NCBI GenBank assembly: GCA_016219005.1
Contig: JACRCN010000061.1
Location: 1 to 35,744 of the forward strand
DNA length: 35,744 bases
Source of the DNA: Deltaproteobacteria bacterium
GTDB taxonomy: Bacteria > Desulfobacterota > Desulfobacteria > Desulfobacterales > SpSt-501
Reading direction: 5' to 3'
Of the stretch, positions 14,921 through 22,966 are shown piece after piece; the stretch's first letter is position 1, and each line of letters begins with the position of its first letter. The translations under genes and the position numbers were made by a program. The notes under the pieces were generated by a model. That model did not search any database, had not been told where the DNA came from, and saw nothing but the letters and a program-made list of their open reading frames with translations.

Positions 14921-16657
14921 ATGCCGGCACGAAATTTTATGGAAGCCCCATTGACCGTACCGCAGGCCATTGCCCGAGTTCTGGTGGAATGCGGCATTGA
15001 CATGACCTTCGGGGTCCCCGGGGGCAACAGTATGCAGATCTACGACGGGCTGTACGACTGCCGTTCCGAGATCCGTTCGGTCCTGGTCCGGCACGAGTCC
15101 CTGGCGGGAGTCATGGCGGAGGTCTACGGCCGTCTGACCGGCAAACCAGGTGTCGTCATCGGTCAGGGGCTTTTCCTGTTGTCCAACGCCCTGCTCGGCA
15201 TCCTGGAGGCACGCCTCGGTAGCTCACCGATGCTGCTGCTGACCGACCTGACCGACGGTGCGCCTTTTTCGCAGCATGCCCCTTACCAATCGGGCACCGG
15301 GGAATACGGCGCCTGGGATGCCAGACTGAGCTTTTCAGGAGCTACCAAGGCGGTTTTCGAATCCCACAACGCCGTGCAGGCCGTCCAGCATACTCAAATG
15401 GCGGTCAAGCATGCGACCGCGGGCCAGGCCGGCCCGGTGGCTCTGCTGTACCACAGCACGGCACTCAAAGGGACGATGAATCCTGGGACAGAACCGCACC
15501 TGTACGCGACGCAGGGCTACCGGGTCCGGCAAACGCACCGGCTGGATGATCTGGAAATCGAACGAATCGTGGAAAAACTGGCTGCGGCCCGCCAACCGGT
15601 CATCATTGCGGGAAATGGTGTGCGCATCAGCCGGGCGTATGACGCGCTGCGACAGTTGGCTGAAACAGTTGGCGCACCGGTCGCCACTACCGCCAGTGGC
15701 AAGGGCGTCTTCGCGGAAGACCACCCGCTTGCGCTGGGGGTCTTCGGCACCTTCGGCCTGCCGGCCGCCAACGCGTTCATCGCGGGTGCAGATGCCATCT
15801 TGGCCATCGGGACCAAACTCGCCCCCAGCGACACGGCCTTCGAAAATACGGCCCTGATCGACCCGCGGCGGCAGACCTTGATCCAGATCGACATCGAGCC
15901 GTGCAATGCGGCCTGGACCTACCCGTGCGACCACGCCCTCATCGGCGACGCAACGGTGTTGCTCGGGCAGGTGTGTCAGGCCGCCGCTGCTTCGGGGAGG
16001 TTCGGGAAGGCCGTCGTGGAGACCAGAACCCAAGCCGTGCGATCCGTACGGGCTAAACTCGGATACTTCGACGAGCCGGAGTACGCGGCTCCACAGGCTC
16101 CCTTGCTGCCCCAGCGTATCGTTGCCGAAATCATGAAGGCCACCCCACCGAATGCCATGGTCACCTGCGACGCGGGCGAGAACAGACTCTTCATGACCCG
16201 TTTCTACCAGACTCGTTCCGCAGAATCATTCCTTTCACCGGCCGCCACCGGCGGCATGGGATACGCAATCCCCGCAGCGATAGCCTGCAAACTTCTCTAT
16301 CCGGATCGACAGGTTATCGCCGTGTGTGGTGACGGCGGTTTTGGAATGTCTATGAACGGCCTGCTCACGGCCAAGGAAGAGAACATCCCCATTGTCGTCG
16401 TGGTGATGAACAACAACGCTCTCGGCTGGGTGAAACATTTCCAGCGGGGGCGGGAGATCGCATCGGAGTTTCCCGACATGAACTGGGCACCGGTCGCCCA
16501 AGCGATGGGATGTGCAGGATTCCGCGCGGAAACCGCCGAACAGTTTGCATCTGCGCTCAAGGAGGCACTATCTTCCGGCAAACCGGCGGTGGTCGATGTC
16601 GCGGCGGCGCTGGATGTCAGCTACCGGGATATTCTATCCCCGTTGGCCGCGGGTTGA
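14921..16657 (+). CDS. ThDP-dependent enzyme, acetolactate synthase-like
   Basis: 578 aa with the three-domain layout of the IlvB/benzoylformate-decarboxylase family: N-terminal pyrimidine-binding domain (about 10-180) with catalytic Glu59 in VRHES, central domain (about 205-350) with PVIIAGNGVR, C-terminal diphosphate-binding domain (about 395-560) with GDG at 470-472 and NNN at 497-499. It makes or breaks C-C bonds next to a carbonyl. The segment after the catalytic Glu is unusual: where acetolactate synthases have a TSGPGATN-like loop, this protein has VIGQGLFLLSNALLG (79-93). It is therefore probably not a biosynthetic acetolactate synthase. No small regulatory subunit gene is nearby. A lyase or ligase for the same catabolic route is the best guess. 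GGAGACC precedes the ATG. Confidence 0.8.
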   Translation: MPARNFMEAPLTVPQAIARVLVECGIDMTFGVPGGNSMQIYDGLYDCRSEIRSVLVRHESLAGVMAEVYGRLTGKPGVVIGQGLFLLSNALLGILEARLGSSPMLLLTDLTDGAPFSQHAPYQSGTGEYGAWDARLSFSGATKAVFESHNAVQAVQHTQMAVKHATAGQAGPVALLYHSTALKGTMNPGTEPHLYATQGYRVRQTHRLDDLEIERIVEKLAAARQPVIIAGNGVRISRAYDALRQLAETVGAPVATTASGKGVFAEDHPLALGVFGTFGLPAANAFIAGADAILAIGTKLAPSDTAFENTALIDPRRQTLIQIDIEPCNAAWTYPCDHALIGDATVLLGQVCQAAAASGRFGKAVVETRTQAVRSVRAKLGYFDEPEYAAPQAPLLPQRIVAEIMKATPPNAMVTCDAGENRLFMTRFYQTRSAESFLSPAATGGMGYAIPAAIACKLLYPDRQVIAVCGDGGFGMSMNGLLTAKEENIPIVVVVMNNNALGWVKHFQRGREIASEFPDMNWAPVAQAMGCAGFRAETAEQFASALKEALSSGKPAVVDVAAALDVSYRDILSPLAAG

Positions 16658-16670
16658 CGGCGCGATTGTT

Positions 16671-16687
16671 CCGCTATCGATAGGCGG
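16671..16687. terminator. Palindrome in the 16-bp gap between convergent operons
   Basis: CCGCTATCGATAGGCGG folds with CCGC/GCGG ends and a TATCGATA centre, one base short of perfect. It starts 13 bp after the ThDP-enzyme stop and covers the end of the nitroreductase gene. It could act as a weak bidirectional stop signal, but there is no T-run. Confidence 0.3.
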
Positions 16688-17210
16688 TAGCGTAGGATTC
16701 CGCATGCACCTGCGTATGGAGGAGTGATTCCTTGGGACGGGGCGTCTTGCGCTCATCCGGATACCCGATCGCCACGATCGACTCCACTTTGAGCTGTGAC
16801 GGGAGGCCGAGCAGCCCGCCCACATACATCTCGGATGTCTGCCGGTCGTCGTGCATGCGGTCACGGATCTGTATCCAGCAACTTCCGAGATCCAGGGACT
16901 CCGCCGCCAGTTGGATCATGATGGTGGCGATCGCAGCATCCTCCACCCAGACGTCGGACTTCGATGCATCGGCGCATACCACAATGCCGACCGAGGCATT
17001 GTTCAGGAACGCCGATCCATGCACCTTGGCCTGGGCGAGGCGCGTCAGCATCCCGCGATCAGTCACCACAACAAAATGCCAGGGATTGACTCCGCGCGAG
17101 GAGGGCGCCCGCAGCCCCGCCTCCACCAGAAGGTCGAGTTTTTCCTTTTCCACAGGTTTGTCTATGAACTTGCGGATGCTTCGGCGCTTGCGGATCAACG
17201 ACATGAACAT
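16674..17210 (-). CDS. Nitroreductase-family flavoprotein
   Basis: 178 aa. The N-terminal RKRRSIRKFIDKPVEKEKLDLL with RAPSSRGVNPWHFVVVTD is the FMN-binding signature of the NfsB/nitroreductase family, and VEDAAIATIMIQLAAESLDLGSCWI is the conserved dimer and FMN helix. Family members are NAD(P)H-FMN reductases. GGAGG lies 8 nt before the ATG at 17210. It is the last gene of the minus-strand operon, 68 bp after the zinc alcohol dehydrogenase. Its role in the pathway is unknown; flavin-dependent reduction of an enone or regeneration of NAD+ is possible. Confidence 0.82.
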   Translation of the reverse strand: MFMSLIRKRRSIRKFIDKPVEKEKLDLLVEAGLRAPSSRGVNPWHFVVVTDRGMLTRLAQAKVHGSAFLNNASVGIVVCADASKSDVWVEDAAIATIMIQLAAESLDLGSCWIQIRDRMHDDRQTSEMYVGGLLGLPSQLKVESIVAIGYPDERKTPRPKESLLHTQVHAESYATAYR

Positions 17211-17278
17211 GGGGATTAACCTCCTTCCGAAATGTATGCATTGACCATGTATCGGCGGTTACAGGCCATCGGTTTTTT

Positions 17279-18304
17279 TCAAGGTACCAGGATGGGTTTC
17301 AGCGTTCGGCCGGCCTCGGCTTCTCTAAATGCCTCCTCGGCCCTGTCCAAGGGATACGGCTGGCAGAGCAACTTCAGGTCGATGGCGTTCGTGCGGATCA
17401 AATCTATGGCCCTGCTGTAATCGCGATAGGTCGAGGCATAGGCGAAGTGAAAGGTAAGCTCGGCCCGCACGGCCGCCGAGGGGAAAAAGGGTAATTCCTT
17501 TGCGTACATGCCAACCACCAGAAGGTTTCCGCCGCGGCGCAACAGACGGATGGATGCCTCCAAAGCCGAGGTGGCGCCCGAGGCTTCAATCCACAGGTCA
17601 GGCTGCTCCCCCTCGCAGTGGCTTGCAACCGCTTTCGGAAGCGCCACTTGATCGGTGTTGACGGCAGTATAACCCATCTGGCGAACGGTTGGAAGCCGCG
17701 CACTTTCGTCGGCCGAGGTGCCGCAGACCAACACCTCGGCCCCACCCCGGGCTGCCACCGCTGCGCAAAGCAGACCGATGGGGCCGGGACCGGTGACCAC
17801 GGTCTTGAGCGCCGGCCGCACCTCCACCCTGGACAGCGCGTGGACGGCCACCGAGAGCGGCTCGGTCATGGCGGCCAGCAGCGGATCGGTCCCTTCCGCC
17901 AAACGGATGAGGTGCCGGTGATTTACCACGGCGTGGGTTGCCATTCCGCCGTCCATGTCTAGGCCAATCACCTTGCGGTTATAGCACAGGTTCGTATCCC
18001 CGCTGCGACAGGATCGACAATACCCGCAACCCTGGATTCCAATAACGACCACCTGATCCCCTTCCGCAAATTCGCTTACCGCGCCGCCGGCCGCCTCCAC
18101 GGTACCCGCAAACTCGTGGCCGAGCGTGACGGGCGGTTTCACCCACTCGTAGCCGCTGCTCGCACGGTAAGCGTGCAGGTCGCTGCCGCAGATTCCGCAG
18201 CTATCAACGCGGACCAGGACTTCCTCCGGGCCGGGCTGTGGTACCGGTATCTCACAGAGACCCGCCTCATAGGGGTTCTTGCCGTATTTAACGAACGCCC
18301 TCAT
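17279..18304 (-). CDS. Zinc-dependent medium-chain alcohol dehydrogenase (first)
   Basis: 341 aa from the ATG at 18304; a GTG at 18316 overlapping the upstream stop (GTGA) would add four residues and is equally possible. Catalytic zinc ligands Cys39 (CGICGSDLH), His63 and Glu64 (LGHEF); structural zinc Cys93, 96, 99, 107 (CGYCRSC...C); Rossmann motif VTGPGPIG. The sequence resembles the threonine/2,3-butanediol/polyol dehydrogenase group, which oxidises secondary alcohols to ketones with NAD+. It is directly behind livF of the second transporter set, so dehydrogenase and importer belong to one transcript. Confidence 0.85.
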   Translation of the reverse strand: MRAFVKYGKNPYEAGLCEIPVPQPGPEEVLVRVDSCGICGSDLHAYRASSGYEWVKPPVTLGHEFAGTVEAAGGAVSEFAEGDQVVVIGIQGCGYCRSCRSGDTNLCYNRKVIGLDMDGGMATHAVVNHRHLIRLAEGTDPLLAAMTEPLSVAVHALSRVEVRPALKTVVTGPGPIGLLCAAVAARGGAEVLVCGTSADESARLPTVRQMGYTAVNTDQVALPKAVASHCEGEQPDLWIEASGATSALEASIRLLRRGGNLLVVGMYAKELPFFPSAAVRAELTFHFAYASTYRDYSRAIDLIRTNAIDLKLLCQPYPLDRAEEAFREAEAGRTLKPILVP

Positions 18305-18312
18305 TTCGTCAT

Positions 18313-19017
18313 TCACATGCCGAGGTAAGCTTTCTTTACATGGGGATGGCCTGAGATCTCCCGGGTGGAACCTGAAAGAACGATGTGGCCTTTCTCCATG
18401 ATGCAAGCGAGGTCGGCGATGGCCATGGTGTGGTGAACCTGCTGCTCGACCAGGAGAATCGTGACCCCCGAGGCGGCGATGGTCTTCACCATGGCGAACA
18501 TCTGTTGAACCAGAAGCGGGGAGAGCCCGAGAGACATCTCGTCGATCATGAGCAGCCGCGGCTCGGCCATTAGACCGCGGCCGATAGCGCACATCTGCTG
18601 TTCACCGCCCGAAAGCGACCCCGCCATTTGGTTGCGGCGCTCGGAAAGAACGGGAAAGAGCGAGAATATCTTCTCGAGATTCGTCTTCAACTTGGGCTTG
18701 GCACGGCGGGAATATGCCCCCATCTCCAGGTTCTCCTTCACCGTCAGCGTGCTGAAAAGCTTGCGGCCCTCCGGCACGTGGGCGATTCCCAATTCAACGA
18801 TGTCCTCGGGCTTCCTCAGTCCTATGGGCCGGCCGTCGAAGACGATACGGCCGCCGCGGTGGCGGATGATGCCGCTGATGCTGCGCAGAGTGGTGGACTT
18901 GCCGGCGGCGTTGGGCCCCAGAATGGACACGATCTGGCCTTCGGGGACGTGCAGGGAGACATCCCGCAGGGCCTGGAAATCCCCATAGAAACAGTTGATG
19001 TTCTCGATGGTCAGCAA
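18313..19017 (-). CDS. livF: ABC transporter ATPase, LivF family (second set)
   Basis: 234 aa from a TTG start at 19017, chosen because GAGGAG lies 8 nt upstream and the TTG overlaps the livG stop; a longer frame would begin inside livG without a site. Walker A GPNAAGKST (with Ala where Gly is commoner), signature LSGGEQQM, Walker B LLMIDEMSLGLSP, switch VEQQVHH. Note Met rather than Pro after the Walker B DE, seen in some LivF proteins. It forms the ATPase pair with the adjacent LivG. Confidence 0.86.
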   Translation of the reverse strand: MLTIENINCFYGDFQALRDVSLHVPEGQIVSILGPNAAGKSTTLRSISGIIRHRGGRIVFDGRPIGLRKPEDIVELGIAHVPEGRKLFSTLTVKENLEMGAYSRRAKPKLKTNLEKIFSLFPVLSERRNQMAGSLSGGEQQMCAIGRGLMAEPRLLMIDEMSLGLSPLLVQQMFAMVKTIAASGVTILLVEQQVHHTMAIADLACIMEKGHIVLSGSTREISGHPHVKKAYLGM

Positions 19018-19733
19018 TTGGGCGTCTCCTCGCCGAGGTAGGCCTTGATGACGCACTCGTTGCTGGTGACCTCCTGCGGGGTGCCGCTCGCGATTATGGC
19101 GCCCTGGTCCATGACCAGTACCCGCTGGGACACCGCCATGAGCGCGTCCATCAGATGTTCGATGATGAAGATGGTCACCCCCTGCTCGTGAACCTGGCGA
19201 ATGATCGGCAGGTTCTCGCTGATTTCGGTCGGGTTCAGGCCAGCCAGCACTTCGTCCAGCATTAGGAGTTTAGGCCGGGTGGCGAGTGCACGGGCCACTT
19301 CGATCCGCTTGCGTTGAGCCAGGGTCAGGCTGTCCGGCTGGGTGTCCGCCAGATGCTCCAGCCGCAACAGCGCAAGTACCTGCATCCCTTCCTCACGCGC
19401 CTTGCCCATGTGCGGGTCGCGCGCCAGCAGCGGCACCATCACGTTCTCCAAGACGGTCATCGCAAAAGGACGTACGATCTGAAACGTGCGGCCCAACCCG
19501 GCCAGGCTGCGTCGCGGCGGCGAGAGCTGGTTGAGGGGCCGGCCATCCAGGGTGATGTCACCTCCCTCCGGGTGGAGGATACCGGAGATAAGGTTGAACA
19601 GGGTCGTCTTGCCGGCCCCGTTGGCGCCGATCAGGCCGACGATTTCGTCCGAGTGGATGTCGAAGCTCACGTTGTTGACGGCCTTAAGACCGCCGAAGCG
19701 CTTGGTGAGGTTTTTGACCTGCAGGAGCGGCAT
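19011..19733 (-). CDS. livG: ABC transporter ATPase, LivG family (second set)
   Basis: 240 aa. Walker A GANGAGKTT (about 36-44), signature LTLAQRKRIEVARAL instead of LSGGQ, Walker B LLMLDEVLAGLNPTE with Val in place of the usual Pro, switch IIEHLMD. These variants recur in one LivG subgroup and the ATPase core looks intact. It starts one base after the livM stop and overlaps livF, so the genes are tightly coupled. Confidence 0.87.
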   Translation of the reverse strand: MPLLQVKNLTKRFGGLKAVNNVSFDIHSDEIVGLIGANGAGKTTLFNLISGILHPEGGDITLDGRPLNQLSPPRRSLAGLGRTFQIVRPFAMTVLENVMVPLLARDPHMGKAREEGMQVLALLRLEHLADTQPDSLTLAQRKRIEVARALATRPKLLMLDEVLAGLNPTEISENLPIIRQVHEQGVTIFIIEHLMDALMAVSQRVLVMDQGAIIASGTPQEVTSNECVIKAYLGEETPNC

Positions 19734-19734
19734 G

Positions 19735-20730
19735 TCAGTGTGCCTCCGTTGCGCCGGAAGGAGACCCGGAGCCGTTGGAGCGATTCGATGATTTCAGACG
19801 TACCAGTGAAACGATTCCGCCAGGTATAAAATTTACGGTGACGATCAGCACCACGCCGTAGACCACAAAGTTCAGGCCCTGCTGGATCGTGCCCAGGTAG
19901 ACCCGCAGGTACTCGCCGAGAGGCGTCATGATGACGGCGCCGATAACCGGGCCCCAGATGGTCCCGATGCCGCCGATGATGCCGTTCAGGGCCGGTTGCA
20001 GCGAGAACAGCGTTGTGGAAAACATCGTGTTCGGTTCCACGACATAGATGAAGAAGACGTAGAACACTCCGATCAGCCCGGTCAAACCGGAACTCCACAG
20101 CAGGCCGATGAAATGCGCGCGGCGGGTGTCCACTCCGAGTGCCTGGGCCGCCTCGTCGTTGGAGGCCGACGCACGCAGGTGAAAGCCGAGCGCGGAATGA
20201 CGCAGGCGGTAAGCGATGAACACCACGGCTATGGCCAGGATCAGGGAGATGAAGTAAAACGGCGCGCCGCTCTGAAAGGTCAGATTGGCCCAGCCGGGCT
20301 TGAAGGGGATGTTCAAGCCGACGGACCCGTTGGTCAGGCTGCGCCAGTCGATGGCGATCATGCGCAGGACCTCGGCAAAGGCGATGGTGGCCAGGGTGAA
20401 GAACGGCCCGCGCAGACGCAACAGCGGCAGCGTCATGATGACGCCACCCAACAGCGACACGGCCACTCCGGCCGGCAGCCCAATCCAGGGCGACACGCCG
20501 AATTTGACGTAAAGAATGGCGCCCGTGTAGCCGCCGATGCCGAAGAAAGCGGCGTGGCCCAGCGACATCTTGCCGCCGAATACCGGGATATTCCAGGCAG
20601 AGGTCATTGCAATGGAAAAAAAGATCAGTGTCAGCATCTGAAGGATGAAGCGGGAGTCCACGAACGCCGGAATTACGATCGCCGCCGCAAGCAGGGTGAT
20701 ACCCAAGAGCTGCAAACGTTTCGCACTCAT
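19735..20730 (-). CDS. livM: Branched-chain-type ABC transporter permease, LivM family (second set)
   Basis: 331 aa with about nine hydrophobic segments. The LivM hallmark FGGKMSLGHAAFFGIGGYTGA (about 51-71) and the coupling loop IIGGIGTIWGPVIGA are present. The ATG overlaps the livH stop (ATGA). The C-terminus is Ser/Asn/Gly-rich (about 315-331). It pairs with the following LivH subunit. Confidence 0.88.
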   Translation of the reverse strand: MSAKRLQLLGITLLAAAIVIPAFVDSRFILQMLTLIFFSIAMTSAWNIPVFGGKMSLGHAAFFGIGGYTGAILYVKFGVSPWIGLPAGVAVSLLGGVIMTLPLLRLRGPFFTLATIAFAEVLRMIAIDWRSLTNGSVGLNIPFKPGWANLTFQSGAPFYFISLILAIAVVFIAYRLRHSALGFHLRASASNDEAAQALGVDTRRAHFIGLLWSSGLTGLIGVFYVFFIYVVEPNTMFSTTLFSLQPALNGIIGGIGTIWGPVIGAVIMTPLGEYLRVYLGTIQQGLNFVVYGVVLIVTVNFIPGGIVSLVRLKSSNRSNGSGSPSGATEAH

Positions 20731-21614
20731 TTTAGCCCGATCTCCTCTGTGCCTTTGCCTTTACCGAAGAGCCCCTGGGGTCTGACCAGCAGCACCAGGA
20801 TGAAAATCCCGAAGTAGATCGCCTCTTTCAAGGCTGGCGAAACGTAGGTACCGCCGAAGGTCTCCACCACACCGATGAAAAGGCCCCCCAGGAACGTGCC
20901 GCTCATGCTGCCCAAACCCCCCAGCACGACCACGATGAAGGCGATCAGAGTGAAGGGCACCCCGACCGTGGGATAGACGGCGGAGAACGGGATCAGCAGG
21001 ATGCCCCCCAGGGCGGTGAAGGCCGCCCCCAAGCCGAAGGCTAATAGGTAGAGGCGCTCCACCCTGATACCCATCAGGCGGGCCACGGTGTTGTCCTCGA
21101 CGATGGCGCGCAGGGCCTTGCCGACGAAGGTGTGTTTCAGAAAATTGTAGAGCAGCAGGATGGACGCCAAGGCCACCAGAAACGCCACCAGGCGCGGTAC
21201 GCTGACGAAGATGTTCATGACCTCCAAGGTGGACATGGCGTAGGAGGTTTGGATCGTGCGGAAATCACCCTTCCAGAAGATGAGCGCTATGTTCTGCAGG
21301 ATCAGCGAGAGGGCCACCGTGGCAAAGATCTGCATGTTGGCGGAAGCTTCCTGGATCGGCTGCACGACCACCCGCTGCAGCAGCACCCCAAAGAAGAACA
21401 ACGCCGGCAGCACCAGCAGGGCTGATAAGTAAGGATCCATCCCGTAGACTTTGTTCAGCCAGAAGGTTGCGTACATGGCCAGCATCAGCACCTCGCCGTG
21501 GGCGAAGTTGATGATGCGCACCACGCCGAAGATCAGATTCAGTCCGACGCTGATCAACGCATACACGCCGCCGATCAGCAAGCCGGACACCAGCACCTGG
21601 ATCATCAATTCCAT
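20727..21614 (-). CDS. livH: Branched-chain-type ABC transporter permease, LivH family (second set)
   Basis: 295 aa, about eight hydrophobic segments; hallmark LNLIFGVVRIINFAHGEVLM (about 25-44) and VVLGGLGSMSGTFLGG near residue 230. GGAGGTGAGG lies upstream of the ATG. A 105-bp gap separates it from the binding-protein gene upstream, a common place for mRNA processing that keeps the binding protein more abundant. It is only distantly like the first LivH, so the two sets look like separate transporters rather than a recent duplication. Confidence 0.88.
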   Translation of the reverse strand: MELMIQVLVSGLLIGGVYALISVGLNLIFGVVRIINFAHGEVLMLAMYATFWLNKVYGMDPYLSALLVLPALFFFGVLLQRVVVQPIQEASANMQIFATVALSLILQNIALIFWKGDFRTIQTSYAMSTLEVMNIFVSVPRLVAFLVALASILLLYNFLKHTFVGKALRAIVEDNTVARLMGIRVERLYLLAFGLGAAFTALGGILLIPFSAVYPTVGVPFTLIAFIVVVLGGLGSMSGTFLGGLFIGVVETFGGTYVSPALKEAIYFGIFILVLLVRPQGLFGKGKGTEEIGLK

Positions 21615-21719
21615 CTAAACCCTCACCTCCTGGCGTCATCCGGCCGGCTGCAATAGAACGCTGACCGGGCGGTTCTGCGGGCAGGCAGCGCCGCCCGGCC
21701 GGGATGGCCACGAAACCGT

Positions 21720-22931
21720 TTATTTGGGCAGCACCGCGTCCATGAGGGCGGCGGCCTTCGGCCAGACGGTCACCAGCTTGCCGCCGCGCCACTGCATGAT
21801 GAGCGGGTCCGCACGCAGGTTCTGGCCGTTCTCGCCGAACTTCACCCCCCAACCGGTGCTGGTGGTCCCTTCCGGGAGGTTCATGGATAGGGCGGCCTTG
21901 CGGAACGCATTCGGTTCTACGCTGCCCTTGGTCTGCGCAAGAATATCAAAGAGCACTTTGGTGCCCATGTAGTTCGCCAGGGAGTGCCCGGACTTGGGGT
22001 CTTCCTTGAAGGTTGCCTTGTACAGGGCAACGAACTCCTTCAAGCCCGGCGTGAAGGCGCTGTTCACCTCGTACTGGGTGAAATCGACGTTCAGCACTCC
22101 CTCCACCTTGTCGCCGAGCGCTTCCTGGAAGCTCTTGAGGCTGTGGCCGCCGCCCGTGCCGAAGAGCGGGATGCCCAGTTTGAACTCAGCGGCCTGGCGC
22201 GACAGCAGAATGGCGTCTTGGGCGTACGAAACGGCTATGATGACGTCCGGTGCGGTTTTCCTCAAACGGAAGATCACCGGCGACAAATCGGAGGTGTTGG
22301 CCGCGTAAGGTTCCACGGAGACTACTTGAATCCCGAATTCCTTGGCGGCGTTTTTGAAGCTGTCCGCCACCGAGGTGCCGTAGTCGGAGTCCTCGTGGGC
22401 GATGGAGACCTTTACCTCCGAAGGCTTTTTCTTCAGCTGGGGAGCCAGCCACTCGGCAATGAATTTGGACTGGGACTTGCTGAAGTTGAAGGCCGTGGCG
22501 CAGGTGCGGTAAACGGTCTGGTAGCCTCGCTCGGTGACGGAGTTGGCGATGGCGCCGAGCTCGAAGTACACCGCGTTTTTGCGGGCTGCCACCTCTGTCG
22601 CCGCCATGCTGCGGGAACTCGCGTAGGAGCCAAGGATGAGTCCGAGCTTGCTTTGCTCGATCAAGCGTTCGGCTTCAGAGTGCGCCGCAGCGACGTCGTG
22701 GCCATCGGCGTTCACGAACACCACCGAGTCGCCGCCGATGCCGCCCTTCTTGTTGATCTCCAGGCGCGCGATCTCGGCACCGCGCCAGCTTTCCTCACCC
22801 AGCAGCGCCAGACTGCCGGAGCGCGGATACAACGCCCCGATCTGCAGGTCTTTGGCGGCGACCGGGCCCGACGCCGTCAGCGCCAGCAAACCGATCAGGA
22901 AAAGCCACAGGGTCCACGACTGTCTTTTCAT
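21720..22931 (-). CDS. livK: Periplasmic substrate-binding protein, LivK/branched-chain type (second set)
   Basis: 403 aa from the ATG at 22931, preceded by AAGGAGGCACCTG. Signal peptide about 1-26 (MKRQSWTLWLFLIGLLALTA..., cut after VAA). Mature domain of the type I periplasmic-binding fold: LQIGALYPRSGSLALLGEESWRGAE, LILGSYASSRSMAATEVA, YGTSVADSFKNAAKEFGI. It differs strongly from the first LivK, so the two importers probably take different or structurally related substrates. The gene leads the transporter part of the operon and follows the iron alcohol dehydrogenase by 35 bp. Confidence 0.88.
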   Translation of the reverse strand: MKRQSWTLWLFLIGLLALTASGPVAAKDLQIGALYPRSGSLALLGEESWRGAEIARLEINKKGGIGGDSVVFVNADGHDVAAAHSEAERLIEQSKLGLILGSYASSRSMAATEVAARKNAVYFELGAIANSVTERGYQTVYRTCATAFNFSKSQSKFIAEWLAPQLKKKPSEVKVSIAHEDSDYGTSVADSFKNAAKEFGIQVVSVEPYAANTSDLSPVIFRLRKTAPDVIIAVSYAQDAILLSRQAAEFKLGIPLFGTGGGHSLKSFQEALGDKVEGVLNVDFTQYEVNSAFTPGLKEFVALYKATFKEDPKSGHSLANYMGTKVLFDILAQTKGSVEPNAFRKAALSMNLPEGTTSTGWGVKFGENGQNLRADPLIMQWRGGKLVTVWPKAAALMDAVLPK

Positions 22932-22966
22932 CAGGTGCCTCCTTGGATTAGGGTTGTTGCCATGGT

